From assembly GCA_030427865.1 (NCBI GenBank), contig JAUICK010000017.1:1-57000 (forward strand): 57,000 nt of DNA, given 5' to 3'. The notes under the pieces were generated by a model. The model made no database searches and was not told the DNA's origin. It worked only from the letters and a program-made list of their open reading frames with translations. The position numbers were made by a program, and so were the translations under genes. This DNA is from Bacteroidia bacterium. Lineage in GTDB: Bacteria; Bacteroidota; Bacteroidia; Flavobacteriales; Flavobacteriaceae. Shown piece after piece: positions 41,790-50,900 of this stretch. How positions within the stretch are numbered: the stretch's first letter is position 1; every line of letters starts with the position of its first letter.

Positions 41790-41865
41790 TAGCCCTGATT
41801 GAAGCTTTGTTTGAGCTCTTTTTGAGGGACGAAAAAAAGCGAGTGCGTAAAGCAGGAAATAGCTT
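41790..41865 (+). ncRNA. Structured RNA-like intergenic element next to folP
   Basis: Runs from TAGCCCTGATTGAAGC (41790-41805) to AAAGCAGGAAATAGCT (41849-41864). The ends pair: AGC with GCT, CCTG with CAGG, GCTTT with AAAGC, enclosing a GCTC/GAG-type inner hairpin with T-run and A-run arms. I recall near-identical ends in intergenic elements of many Flavobacteriia, possibly the Flavo-1 RNA motif of Rfam; that name is from memory. The element is on the strand opposite to folP and ends exactly at its stop codon. Nothing else was found in the 231-bp gap except an ATCTGATT/AATCAGA hairpin near 41670. Confidence 0.45.
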
Positions 41866-42690
41866 CTAAAAAGAAATTTGTTCTACAATTTTTACAGCTT
41901 CTATAGCTTCTTTTACATCGTGAACGCGTAAAATATTTGCACCATTTAAGAGTGCAATTGTATTTGCAGAAGTGGTTGCGTTTAATGCTTCTTGTGCAGA
42001 AATATCTAAGGTTTTGTATAACATCGATTTTCTGGAAATACCAGCTAAAATAGGCGCGTCTAAACTTTTAAAAAGTGATAAATTTTTCAAAATTTCAAAG
42101 TTATGAGGTATGGTTTTTCCAAATCCAAAACCTACATCAATAATTACGTCATTCAGTTTTAGTTGATGTAATTTATGGATTTGAGTTGCAAAAAAGGAAA
42201 TGATATCTTTAGTAACATCATTATAAACAGGGTTTTTTTGCATGTTTTGAGGCGTACCTAACATATGCATTAAAATATAAGGAACTTGCAAATTGGCAAC
42301 AGTTTCAAACATTTTTACATCCATATTTCCGCCAGAAATATCGTTAACGATAGAAGCTCCAGCATAAATAGTTTCTGTAGCGATTTTACTTCGAAAGGTA
42401 TCTACAGAAATTACAATTTTAGGAAATTCTTTAACTAATAAATTAATAACTGGTACAATTCTTTGTAGTTCTTCTGCTTCAGAAATATGTCTTGCTCCAG
42501 GTCTTGAAGAATATGCACCAACATCTATAAAAGTAGCACCTTCAGTCAACATTTTTTCAGTTTGAGAGAGTATATCAGATGCGTTTTTGTATTTACCACC
42601 ATCATAAAAAGAATCTGGAGTAATATTTAAAATTCCCATTACTTTTGGTGATGATAGATCTACTAATTTTCCTTTGCAATTTATGGTCAT
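41866..42690 (-). CDS. folP: Dihydropteroate synthase
   Basis: 274 residues, TIM barrel; joins p-aminobenzoate and dihydropterin pyrophosphate. Signatures are PKVMGILNITPDSFYDGGKY (residues 10-29), FIDVGAYSSRPGA (sulfa-site loop), NDISGG, VIIDVGFGFGKT and RVHDV at the end. Both Pterin and pABA motifs are complete. It begins at the base where the LOG gene stops (42690), so the two are coupled. Confidence 0.95.
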   Translation of the reverse strand: MTINCKGKLVDLSSPKVMGILNITPDSFYDGGKYKNASDILSQTEKMLTEGATFIDVGAYSSRPGARHISEAEELQRIVPVINLLVKEFPKIVISVDTFRSKIATETIYAGASIVNDISGGNMDVKMFETVANLQVPYILMHMLGTPQNMQKNPVYNDVTKDIISFFATQIHKLHQLKLNDVIIDVGFGFGKTIPHNFEILKNLSLFKSLDAPILAGISRKSMLYKTLDISAQEALNATTSANTIALLNGANILRVHDVKEAIEAVKIVEQISF

Positions 42691-43271
42691 TATCTTACTA
42701 CTTTATTAATTACATGACTCACTTTTGGCGGATTGTAATTGTTCATTTTTAGCATTAATTCTTCAACAGAATCAGCTACTAACAATAATTTTCTGTTAGC
42801 AGGTTTTAAATAGCCTTCTGCTACCATTTTGTTTAATTGTAGTAAAGTTGCATCAAAAAAGCCATTGATATTTAATAAGCCTACAGGTTTTTGTTCAATG
42901 TGTAATTGATTTAAGGTAAGGGCTTCAAAAAGTTCGTCTAAAGTTCCAAATCCACCAGGAAGTGTAATATAACCATCAATCAATTTGCTCATAATCACTT
43001 TACGTTCGCTCATGTTTTTACAAACAATCATTTTCTCTACGTCTGCATGAATGACTTCTTCTTTTTCTAATAATTTAGGTATTACACCAATAACTTCTCC
43101 TTTTTTAGCTAAAATTGTATCAGCTAAAATACCCATCATTCCAATTTTTCCACCTCCATAAACCAAACCAATATTGTTATTCACAAAATAGTTTCCTAAA
43201 GTTATAGCAGCTTCTTTATATATAGGATTGAATCCTAAACTGGAACCACAAAAAACAACAATCTTATTCAT
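42690..43271 (-). CDS. LOG family protein (TIGR00730 Rossmann fold)
   Basis: 193 residues; the motifs YGGGKIGMMGILAD and LPGGFGTLDELFEALTLNQL are the LOG signature (cytokinin-riboside 5'-monophosphate phosphoribohydrolase family, older name lysine decarboxylase-like). In bacteria such proteins act as nucleotide 5'-monophosphate phosphoribohydrolases. It shares a base with folP and is divergent from the DUF1599 gene with a short gap. Real substrate not shown by sequence. Confidence 0.9.
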   Translation of the reverse strand: MNKIVVFCGSSLGFNPIYKEAAITLGNYFVNNNIGLVYGGGKIGMMGILADTILAKKGEVIGVIPKLLEKEEVIHADVEKMIVCKNMSERKVIMSKLIDGYITLPGGFGTLDELFEALTLNQLHIEQKPVGLLNINGFFDATLLQLNKMVAEGYLKPANRKLLLVADSVEELMLKMNNYNPPKVSHVINKVVR

Positions 43272-43325
43272 ATCTTAGTTGATAAATTTCATTGTAAAAA
43301 TAAATGAAAAGCTTCTAAGATTTAC

Positions 43326-43333
43326 TACATTTG
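43326..43333 (+). promoter_or_regulatory. -7 promoter element of the DUF1599 gene
   Basis: TACATTTG at 43326-43333. It covers the TTG at 43331, which therefore cannot be the start codon and supports ATG 43355. Confidence 0.55.
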
Positions 43334-43354
43334 GAAAAATACTTTTTTAGAAAA

Positions 43355-43891
43355 ATGCAAGATACCTCAAAACAATACGATGCTGTTATCGATGAATGTA
43401 GAAGTTTGTTCATCAAAAAAATGTCTGATTATGGAAGTGCATGGAGAATTTTACGTTTGCCATCGTTAACAGATCAAATTTTTATAAAAGCACAAAGAAT
43501 TCGTCAGTTACAAGAAAATGAGGTTCGTAAAGTTGATGAAGGAGAAAAATCTGAGTTTATCGGGATTATTAACTATTCAATTATGGCATTAATTCAGTTA
43601 GAAAATGGTGTTGTAGAAAATCCAGATTTAAATACCGAAGAAGCTACAGAACTTTATGATAAACATAGTAAAATTACTAAAGAATTAATGATGAATAAAA
43701 ACCACGATTATGGAGAAGCTTGGAGAGATATGCGTGTTTCTTCATTAACAGATTTGATTCTCCAAAAATTATTACGTGTAAAACAAATTGAAGATAACAA
43801 AGGCAAAACATTAGTTTCTGAAGGTATTGATGCCAATTATCAAGACATGATTAATTATGCTGTTTTTGCGATGATACATTTGGGAGAGTAA
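43355..43891 (+). CDS. DUF1599 domain protein
   Basis: 178 residues from ATG 43355 (MQDTSKQYDAVIDECRSLF). The alternative TTG at 43331 lies in the promoter. The family signature is seen twice, as a duplication: KKMSDYGSAWRILRLPSLTD near residue 23 and MNKNHDYGEAWRDMRVSSLTD near 113, each followed by an Ile/Leu-rich helix and RIRQLQ or LLRVKQIEDN. DUF1599 is grouped with nucleotide-modification-associated domains; function unproven. It is divergent from LOG-folP, an arrangement that recurs in Bacteroidetes. Confidence 0.87.
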   Translation: MQDTSKQYDAVIDECRSLFIKKMSDYGSAWRILRLPSLTDQIFIKAQRIRQLQENEVRKVDEGEKSEFIGIINYSIMALIQLENGVVENPDLNTEEATELYDKHSKITKELMMNKNHDYGEAWRDMRVSSLTDLILQKLLRVKQIEDNKGKTLVSEGIDANYQDMINYAVFAMIHLGE

Positions 43892-44006
43892 GTTGTAAAG
43901 TTTGAAGGTTATTAAGTTACAAAGCAGCAGAGTAAAAAATTTCTATCATTTCGAGTGATTTTCTAAAGAATTGAAAAAATTGTATCGAGAAGTCAAAAAA
44001 TTATCT

Positions 44007-44648
44007 ATGAAAACTATTCTTTATTTTATTTCTCTTTTAGCACTAATGACTTGTGTAAAAGAGAAACATACAATTAATAAAGAGTTAAAGTCAGATAAAT
44101 TAGTTGCTGAAATTTTTAATGATAAAGAAATAGTTGAGTTAGGGAAGATAATTCTCTTTTTTGAAAGCCAAATTCGTGAAGAAGTAAATGAATTTAATAT
44201 TCAAAGAAGCTATAAAAAGTTTCTAAAACTAGATTCTATGAGACTTGTAGATGGTGGTAAATTATTTATGATAGATTATAAAAAGCAGAAAAAGTTATAT
44301 TCAAATTTAGATCCTGATTTTCTAGAGGCATTTTTTGATAAAGGATATTTAACTTTAATTAATCCAGAAAATAAGGAACATTATAAGGTTGAATTTCTTC
44401 ATCTTAAAGTTTATAATTCAGATAGTTTGTCAATTTTTGCTAAATTCATTGAGAATTATTCAAAATTTAATAATCACCTTAAAGATTATATTAAAAGTGC
44501 TAAAATTTCAAATGAATTTTTTGGACCTTCAGATCAAGGAAGGTTTATTTTAAATTATAGAAATTTTGATTTTAATGATATTAAAAATAGATTAATATAT
44601 AGTATGAATCATTTAATTATAAATGAAAGAAACAAAAAATTAATATGA
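44007..44648 (+). CDS. Lipoprotein of unknown function
   Basis: 213 residues from ATG 44007 (MKTILYFISLLALMTC, Cys16 lipobox). An upstream in-frame TTG at 43971 would add a basic stretch before the signal peptide and is unlikely. The mature part is helical and rich in Lys, Phe and Asn, with no match I know. Its stop overlaps the next gene (ATGA), so it is translated with the DoxX-like protein. Confidence 0.7.
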   Translation: MKTILYFISLLALMTCVKEKHTINKELKSDKLVAEIFNDKEIVELGKIILFFESQIREEVNEFNIQRSYKKFLKLDSMRLVDGGKLFMIDYKKQKKLYSNLDPDFLEAFFDKGYLTLINPENKEHYKVEFLHLKVYNSDSLSIFAKFIENYSKFNNHLKDYIKSAKISNEFFGPSDQGRFILNYRNFDFNDIKNRLIYSMNHLIINERNKKLI

Positions 44649-45607
44649 AGATACTAACCCAAATTTCAAGAATAATAGTAGGCGCCTTATTTATATTTTC
44701 AGGCTTTGTAAAATTGGTAGACCCTATTGGTTCTCAATATAAATTTCAAGAATATTTTTCTGAATCAGTTTTAAATATGGAGTTTTTAATTCCGTATGCG
44801 TTACCATTTGCTATTCTTTTAATAGTTGCAGAAATCCTTTTAGGAGTGATGATTTTAATTGGATACAAACCAAAAACTACAGCTTGGAGTTTGTTAATTC
44901 TTACTCTAATTTTCTTGTTTTTAACCTGGTATTCTGCCTATTACAACAAAGTAACCGATTGTGGTTGTTTTGGAGATGCTATTAAACTCACACCTTGGGA
45001 AACGTTCTATAAAAATGTAATTCTAATCTTTTTGATTATCATTTTATTGATAAAAGTTGAGATGATTAAGCCTATTTTTAGAGGAAAAATTCCAAAGTTA
45101 ATTTGCTTGGTTTCTTTAGCAGTTTTTATGTTTATAGTGCAACACGTGTTAACACATTTACCAATTATCGATTTTAGAGCGTATGCAGTTGGTAAAAATT
45201 TAGAAGAGGGCATGCAGTTTCCTGAGGATGGAAGTATACCTCCAGTACACGATTTTATGTTAGAAGATGAGCAAGCAGATTTAGCTCCAGAATTACTAAA
45301 AAAAGATAAAGTAATGCTCATTATTATCTATAATTTAGATAAAACTGATATTAACGGGTTTTCAGCGATTAAAGAAATTGCTTCAAAAGCAAAGCAAAAA
45401 GGATACACTGTTTATGGAGTTTCAGCTTCTTTTACAGACGATTTGTTAGTAGCTAAAGAAAAATACAACTTGCCTTTTGAATTTTTATTCTGTGATGAAA
45501 CTACTCTTAAAACCATGATTCGTGCAAATCCAGGAATTATGATTCTAAACAAAGGAACTGTTACCCAAAAGAAAAATTGGATTGATGCAGATGAAATAGA
45601 ATTGTAG
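44645..45607 (+). CDS. BT_3928-type DoxX/MauE-like membrane protein
   Basis: 320 residues. The N-terminal half has four helices, starting ILTQISRIIVGALFIFSGFV (DoxX/MauE-like), with the quinone-type redox motif VTDCGCFGDAIKLTPWETF (CxC, about 102-120). The rest, after another helix near 155-172, is a thioredoxin-like domain without a CxxC pair (MLIIIYNLDKTDINGF and YGVSASFTDD). Family role: electron transfer between quinones and thiols in the membrane is suspected. In many Bacteroidetes this gene lies next to folP/DUF1599 as here. Confidence 0.83.
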   Translation: MKILTQISRIIVGALFIFSGFVKLVDPIGSQYKFQEYFSESVLNMEFLIPYALPFAILLIVAEILLGVMILIGYKPKTTAWSLLILTLIFLFLTWYSAYYNKVTDCGCFGDAIKLTPWETFYKNVILIFLIIILLIKVEMIKPIFRGKIPKLICLVSLAVFMFIVQHVLTHLPIIDFRAYAVGKNLEEGMQFPEDGSIPPVHDFMLEDEQADLAPELLKKDKVMLIIIYNLDKTDINGFSAIKEIASKAKQKGYTVYGVSASFTDDLLVAKEKYNLPFEFLFCDETTLKTMIRANPGIMILNKGTVTQKKNWIDADEIEL

Positions 45608-45664
45608 TTTTTATCAATTCTATTTTTTTTGATAACTTTATAACATCAATCAAAACCAAATCTT

Positions 45665-46690
45665 ATGAAAATTTTTAAAAAGCTATTGCTACTTTTAGTA
45701 GTTTTGGTTGTGGGTGCTATTATTTATGCATCTTTTCAACCTGCAGATTACAATGTTTCTCGTTCTAAAATTATTAAAGCTCCAATTTCTTCCGTTTTCA
45801 ATACTGTTAACGAAATGAAAACTTGGGAAAAATGGGGGCCTTGGCATGATGAAGATTCTACAATTGTGGTCACTTATGGAGATAAAACTGCTGGAGTTGG
45901 CGCATATAATTCTTGGACAAGTAAAGATGGCCCTGGAAATATGAAAACTGTAAAAGTTATTGCTAATAAACGCATAGAACAAAAAATGCAGTTTGAAGAT
46001 TATGAGCCCAGTGACGTAATCTGGCATTTTGAAGAAGTTGAAGACGGAACAAAACTCACTTGGCAAATGAAAGAAACACAAGCGCCTTTTATGTTTAAAG
46101 CTTTAGCAGCTTTTATGGGCGGTTGGGATAAATTTTTTGGAGGAATGATGGAGAACGGATTAGGAAATTTAGATAAAGTTGTTTTAGAAGAAGAAGCTTT
46201 GGCAAATTCTTTTAAACTTGGAGAGCTTGTTGAACAAGAATTTAAAGCTCAAAAATTTATTGGTTACAAAGTACAGATGAAAATTAACCATGAAGAAATG
46301 ACCAAAGCGTTTCAAGAAAAAATGCCATTAGCAGCAATGTACGCAATGAAAAGCGGTTTAAAATATGGCGATTTTACTCCTGCTGCTGTCTATACAAAGT
46401 ACGATGAAAAAACTCAAGAGACAGAATTTTACATTGGTTTAATTTTGCATAAAGATTTAAAAGCAGGTAAAGAAATGTCTGCAATAGATTTACCAAAAGG
46501 AAAAGGTGTAAAGGTGTCTAAATTCGGAAATTATGGTAATGGAGATGAAGAGGCACACATAAAAATTGCAAAACATTTAGAAGCAAATAAATTAGAACAA
46601 AGGTGGCCAATTTGGGAAACCTATGTAAATGATCCAACAATGGTGAAGCCTCAAGATATTCAGACCGATATTTTTTATGCAGTAAAATAA
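45665..46690 (+). CDS. SRPBCC (START-like) plus GyrI-like effector-binding protein
   Basis: 341 residues. An N-terminal helix (4-24, KLLLLLVVLVVGAIIYASF) is followed by an SRPBCC lipid-binding fold (about 25-170, VSRSKIIKAPISSVFNTVNE) and a GyrI-like small-molecule-binding domain (about 195-341, DFTPAAVYTKYDEKTQETEF). No enzyme motif is present. The two ligand-binding domains suggest a membrane-anchored binding protein; ligand unknown. It ends with a terminator. Confidence 0.82.
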   Translation: MKIFKKLLLLLVVLVVGAIIYASFQPADYNVSRSKIIKAPISSVFNTVNEMKTWEKWGPWHDEDSTIVVTYGDKTAGVGAYNSWTSKDGPGNMKTVKVIANKRIEQKMQFEDYEPSDVIWHFEEVEDGTKLTWQMKETQAPFMFKALAAFMGGWDKFFGGMMENGLGNLDKVVLEEEALANSFKLGELVEQEFKAQKFIGYKVQMKINHEEMTKAFQEKMPLAAMYAMKSGLKYGDFTPAAVYTKYDEKTQETEFYIGLILHKDLKAGKEMSAIDLPKGKGVKVSKFGNYGNGDEEAHIKIAKHLEANKLEQRWPIWETYVNDPTMVKPQDIQTDIFYAVK

Positions 46691-46711
46691 TTAGATACAA
46701 ACTTATTAAAT

Positions 46712-46750
46712 AAACCTCGTATATTTTGCTGCGAGGTTTTCTTATATTCG
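46712..46750 (+). promoter_or_regulatory. Terminator followed at once by the crcB promoter
   Basis: Hairpin AAACCTCG (46712-46719) with CGAGGTTT (46732-46739) ends the SRPBCC gene; TATATTCG at 46743-46750, close to TAnnTTTG, follows 3 bases later and lies 4 bases before the crcB ATG. No fluoride riboswitch fits in the gap. Confidence 0.5.
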
Positions 46751-46754
46751 TAGA

Positions 46755-47126
46755 ATGAAACAATTATTACTAGTTTTTATTGGTGGAGGCGTTGGAAGTG
46801 TTTTACGATATGCTATAGGAAAATGGTTAAATAATGCAGAAACAGGAATACCTTATGGTACTTTTGCTGCAAACATTTTAGGAAGTTTACTCATTGGAAT
46901 AATTTTAGGGTATGCTACTAAGAATGAAACATTAAGTCAAAATCATACGCTACTGTTAGCCACAGGTTTTTGTGGAGGTTTTACTACTTTTTCTACCTTT
47001 GCTTACGAAAATCATGTGTTTTTAAAGTCAGGAGATTTTACCAGTTTTGCATTCTACACTATTGTTAGTTTTATAGTTGGCTTTTTAGCCGTTTTTGCAG
47101 GAATGTATATAGTAAAGTTTATGTAA
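46755..47126 (+). CDS. crcB: Fluoride channel protein CrcB/Fluc
   Basis: 123 residues with four membrane helices. Typical motifs are GGGVGSVLRYAIGKWL (residues 9-24), GTFAANILGSLLIGI (the TM2 Asn) and GFCGGFTTFSTFAYE, which holds the Phe box and central Na+ site. It works as a dual-topology dimer that leaks fluoride out of the cell. Only one copy is present, as expected for a homodimer. It has its own promoter. Confidence 0.92.
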   Translation: MKQLLLVFIGGGVGSVLRYAIGKWLNNAETGIPYGTFAANILGSLLIGIILGYATKNETLSQNHTLLLATGFCGGFTTFSTFAYENHVFLKSGDFTSFAFYTIVSFIVGFLAVFAGMYIVKFM

Positions 47127-47141
47127 TAGTACAATTATCAG

Positions 47142-47181
47142 TTTATACAAAATTTTTTAGAACGTAAAAAATTTGTATAAA
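47142..47181. repeat. Long AT-rich inverted repeat between crcB and the crotonase gene
   Basis: TTTATACAAAATTTTTTA (47142-47159) and TAAAAAATTTGTATAAA (47165-47181) pair over 17 bp with a single-base bulge and a 5-nt loop. It fills the gap after crcB and ends 20 bases before the crotonase ATG. It may be a terminator or an mRNA-stability element. Confidence 0.55.
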
Positions 47182-47201
47182 GAACCAAATCAAAAAAATA
47201 T

Positions 47202-47903
47202 ATGAACGAATTTGTAACTTATCAATCTAAAGAAAATTATGCAATTATTACTATTCAAAATGGAAAAGCAAATGCAATTTCTTATGATGTTATTGATGGC
47301 TTAAATGATTGCTTAGATAAAGCTGAACAAGAAAATAAAGTTGTTATTCTCACAGGTCAGTCTGGAATTTTCTCTGCTGGTTTCGATTTAAACGTGATGA
47401 CAAAATCAACAGAAGCTGCAAAAGAATTGGTTACCAAAGGTTCTCAATTGTCTTTAAAAATGTTATCTTTTTCACAACCAATTATTGTGGCTTGTTCTGG
47501 TCATGCCATTGCAAAAGGAGCTTTTTTATTATTGTCTGCAGATTATAGAATTGGTATAGAAGGCGATTTTAAAATTGGCTTGAATGAAGTGCAAATTGGA
47601 ATGACCATGCACAATGCAGGAATTACCATAGCTAAGGCACGTTTGTCTGAAGTGTATGTAAATAGAAGTGTAAATAACGCAGAAATTTATAATCCTAAGC
47701 AGGCTATAGATGCTGGTTTTTTAGATGTAATTGTTCCTGAAAATCATCTGTTACCAACAGCCATAAAAGTTGCAGAATTATTTTCAACGTTAAACAAAAA
47801 AGCGCATGCCGCAACCAAACTAAAAGTTAGGAAACAGCATTTGCAAGATTTAGAAGAAGCAATTCAACAAGATTTAAAAGCAGATATTTCTATCAACCCT
47901 TAA
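47202..47903 (+). CDS. Crotonase-fold protein (enoyl-CoA hydratase/isomerase family)
   Basis: 233 residues of the crotonase family. The oxyanion residues are in AGFDLNVM and GHAIAKGAFLLLSADYRIG, and a catalytic-type Glu is seen in GLNEVQIGMTMHN. The position of the other catalytic Glu of rat enoyl-CoA hydratase (the G-G-G-C-E-L segment) reads A-K-G-A-F-L, so that Glu is replaced by Phe. The true reaction may therefore differ from hydration, for example hydrolysis or isomerisation. Its stop overlaps that of the convergent BNR gene at TTAA. Confidence 0.82.
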   Translation: MNEFVTYQSKENYAIITIQNGKANAISYDVIDGLNDCLDKAEQENKVVILTGQSGIFSAGFDLNVMTKSTEAAKELVTKGSQLSLKMLSFSQPIIVACSGHAIAKGAFLLLSADYRIGIEGDFKIGLNEVQIGMTMHNAGITIAKARLSEVYVNRSVNNAEIYNPKQAIDAGFLDVIVPENHLLPTAIKVAELFSTLNKKAHAATKLKVRKQHLQDLEEAIQQDLKADISINP

Positions 47904-50900
47904 TCTAACTGAATTAAATCAATATCACTTTCTTTTACTTTCTTATTAAGTTCTTTTACTTTGTTATTAAAAATAGTGTACAGTTTGTTTAACTCTACAT
48001 CTATTTCTTGGGTAATTTCATTTTTAAAATCGATTGCTTGTTGTGTAGGAGCATAATTGCCAATTCTTGTTAACGAATTTAAGTGCGCTAATTTGTTGTT
48101 TAAACGAATTGGAAAATTTAACGGATCTTGCCCACTTTTCGATTTGGTTTGATACAAAGTTTCTTCAATTATAGTCATGTCTTTAACCAAAGTATCTGCA
48201 AAGGCTAAAAGTTCTTTGTGCTTCTTTTTGTCTTTAATAGATTTCTTTAGTAAATTCACCTGAGAACGAATTTTCTTTATATTTTTTAATGCTTTATGAA
48301 TCTCTGTCATCTTTGTGTTAATGTCATTAATAAAATCAAATTGCGCTTTCATATCGCTTTCAGAAGCTTCAGAAACAGGGTTTTTTAGAATCTTAAAACT
48401 CTGATGCATTTTTTTATCATTAACAGCCAATTCAACTTTATAGTTGTTAGGTAAAGCCATAGGTCCGTTTAAAGATGCCCACCATAAAATCATCCCTTTT
48501 ACTTTCTCTGCTCCTAAATACATCATGTCCCAATAAAAAATATTATTACCGTCATCAACTTTTAAAGTATCTTCTTTTTTCTCTTTGTTTGGTTTGGTGC
48601 TATATTTTTTGATTAAATTATCATTTGCATCATAAATTGATAAAGAAACCACATCTTTTTCGCCTTTTTCTTTGATAAAATAGTTGATAGCAACACCTCC
48701 AGGATGATTGGTGCCAGACGTTTTAGAAGTTCTTCCTCTACCACCACTTATATTATAAGCGTCTTTGGGTTTATATAAAACCATATCTTGTTTTAAGATT
48801 GATGAATTTAATTGATGTAATGGAGTTAAATCGTCTATAATCCAAAGAGAACGTCCCTGAGTTGCAGCAATTAAATTGTCGTCTTTAATCGCCAAATCTG
48901 TAATAGGTACAATAGGTAAATTTTGTTGAAATGGTTGCCAGTTTTTACCGTCATTAAAAGAAATATACATACCTCTTTCTGTACCAGCATATAATAAACC
49001 TTTGCGTTTAGGGTCTGCTCTTAGTGCTCTTGTAAAATCTTCATTGCCAATTCCATTGGTAATTTGTTTCCAAGATTTTCCATAATTCTCTGTTTTATAG
49101 ATATAAGGAAGGTAATCTCCGGTTTTGTATTTTGTACCTACAATATAAGCTCCACCTTTTGTAAACGGATCAATTTCTATACAATTTATCATCATCCATT
49201 CTGGCATTTTTTTAGGAGTTACATTATCCCAAGTTTGCCCATTATTTTTACTGATATGCACCAAACCGTCATCGGAACCAGTCCAAATTAAACCCGATTC
49301 AAAAGGAGACTCAGTTGCAGCGAAAATAGTTCCATAATATTCAACTCCAGTATTATCTTTTGTAATTGGACCACCAGAAGGCCCTAATGTTTTAGGATCG
49401 TTTCTTGTTAAATCTGGACTAATAACTTTCCAAGATTGCCCTTCGTTTTCAGTAACATGTAAATGATTGGAAGCGGCATACAAACGTTTTTTATTGTTTG
49501 GTGAGAAGAAAATAGGGAAGTTCCATTGAAAGCGATATTTAAAATCTTCTGCTCCATGACCCATAGGATCATCTGGCCACACATTTATAGCACGGGTTTC
49601 ATTGGTTTTATGGTTTTTTCTGGTTAATAAACCACCATAACTTCCACCATATACAATATCAGGGTTTAAAGGGTCTGCTGCAATATGTGCACTTTCTCCT
49701 CCAGCAGTAGAAGACCAATCAGAATCTGTAATAAAACGCCCAGAAGTTCTGTGCGAAATTCTTACTGTAGAATTATCTTGTTGAGCGGCTAAAATTCGAT
49801 ACGGAAAATGATTGTCTGTGGTAACTCTATAAAATTGAGATGTTGGTTGATTCATATAAGTACTCCAATTAATCCCTGCATCAAAAGAAATTTGAGCGCC
49901 ACCATCATCACCAATAATCATACGTTGGTTGTCCTCTGGAGCAATCCACAAGTCATGATGATCTCCATGTGGTGCATTGTAAGTTTTATACGATTTTCCT
50001 CCATCTGTAGATTTATGATAACGTACATTTAAAACATATAAAATATCTTCATTTTGCGTATCTGCATACAAACGCGTGTAATACCAAGCTCTTTGACGCA
50101 GTTTTCTTTCAGAATTGATGAGTTTCCAAGTTTTTCCTCCATCTGTAGATTTATACACACCACCATTTTTATTCTCAATTAAAGCATAAACTATGTTAGA
50201 ATTTACAGGTGAAACTGTAACTCCGCTAATTCCCCAAATTCCTTTTGGCAACCCTTTATTGGTAGAAATATTTATCCAAGTTTCACCAGAATCTGTACTT
50301 TTCCATAGTGCAGAACCCTCACCACCAGAAGATAAACTGTAGGGTGTTCTTCTTACATTCCAAGTAGTGGCAAATAAAATTCTTGGGTTATTTGGGTCGA
50401 TAATTAAATCTATAACTCCTGAATTTTCATTAGAAAACAACACTTTACGCCAAGTTTCTCCACCATCTATAGATTTAAAAACACCTCTTTCTTGAGTAGG
50501 TTTGTATAAATCTCCTAATACACCTGCAAAAACAATATCTGGGTTTTTTGGATGAATTCGAACTCTTGGGATGTGTCTAGAGTTTTTTAAACCAATATGT
50601 TTCCAAGTTTTTCCCGCATTTTCAGATTTCCAGATTCCATCACCAGAAGAAACATTACCACGTACCGTTTTTTCTCCCATTCCTACATAAATTACATTAT
50701 TGTCAGATTCAGAAACGGCAACAGCACCTACAGATCCTCCAAAGAAACCGTCAGAAATATTTTGCCAAGTGTTGCCTGCATCTGTGGTTCTCCAAACTCC
50801 TCCTCCTGTTGTTCCCATGTAAAAAAGATTAGCTTTATTGGAAACACCAGTAACTGAAGCACTTCTTCCGCCTCTAAAAGGACCAATATTTCTCCATTTA

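Noticed and set aside
43331..43354. TTG start of the DUF1599 gene
   Set aside because: It lies inside the TACATTTG promoter element; ATG 43355 fits the family start.
46691..46754. Fluoride riboswitch before crcB
   Set aside because: The 64-bp gap is taken up by a terminator and a promoter box; no riboswitch core is visible.
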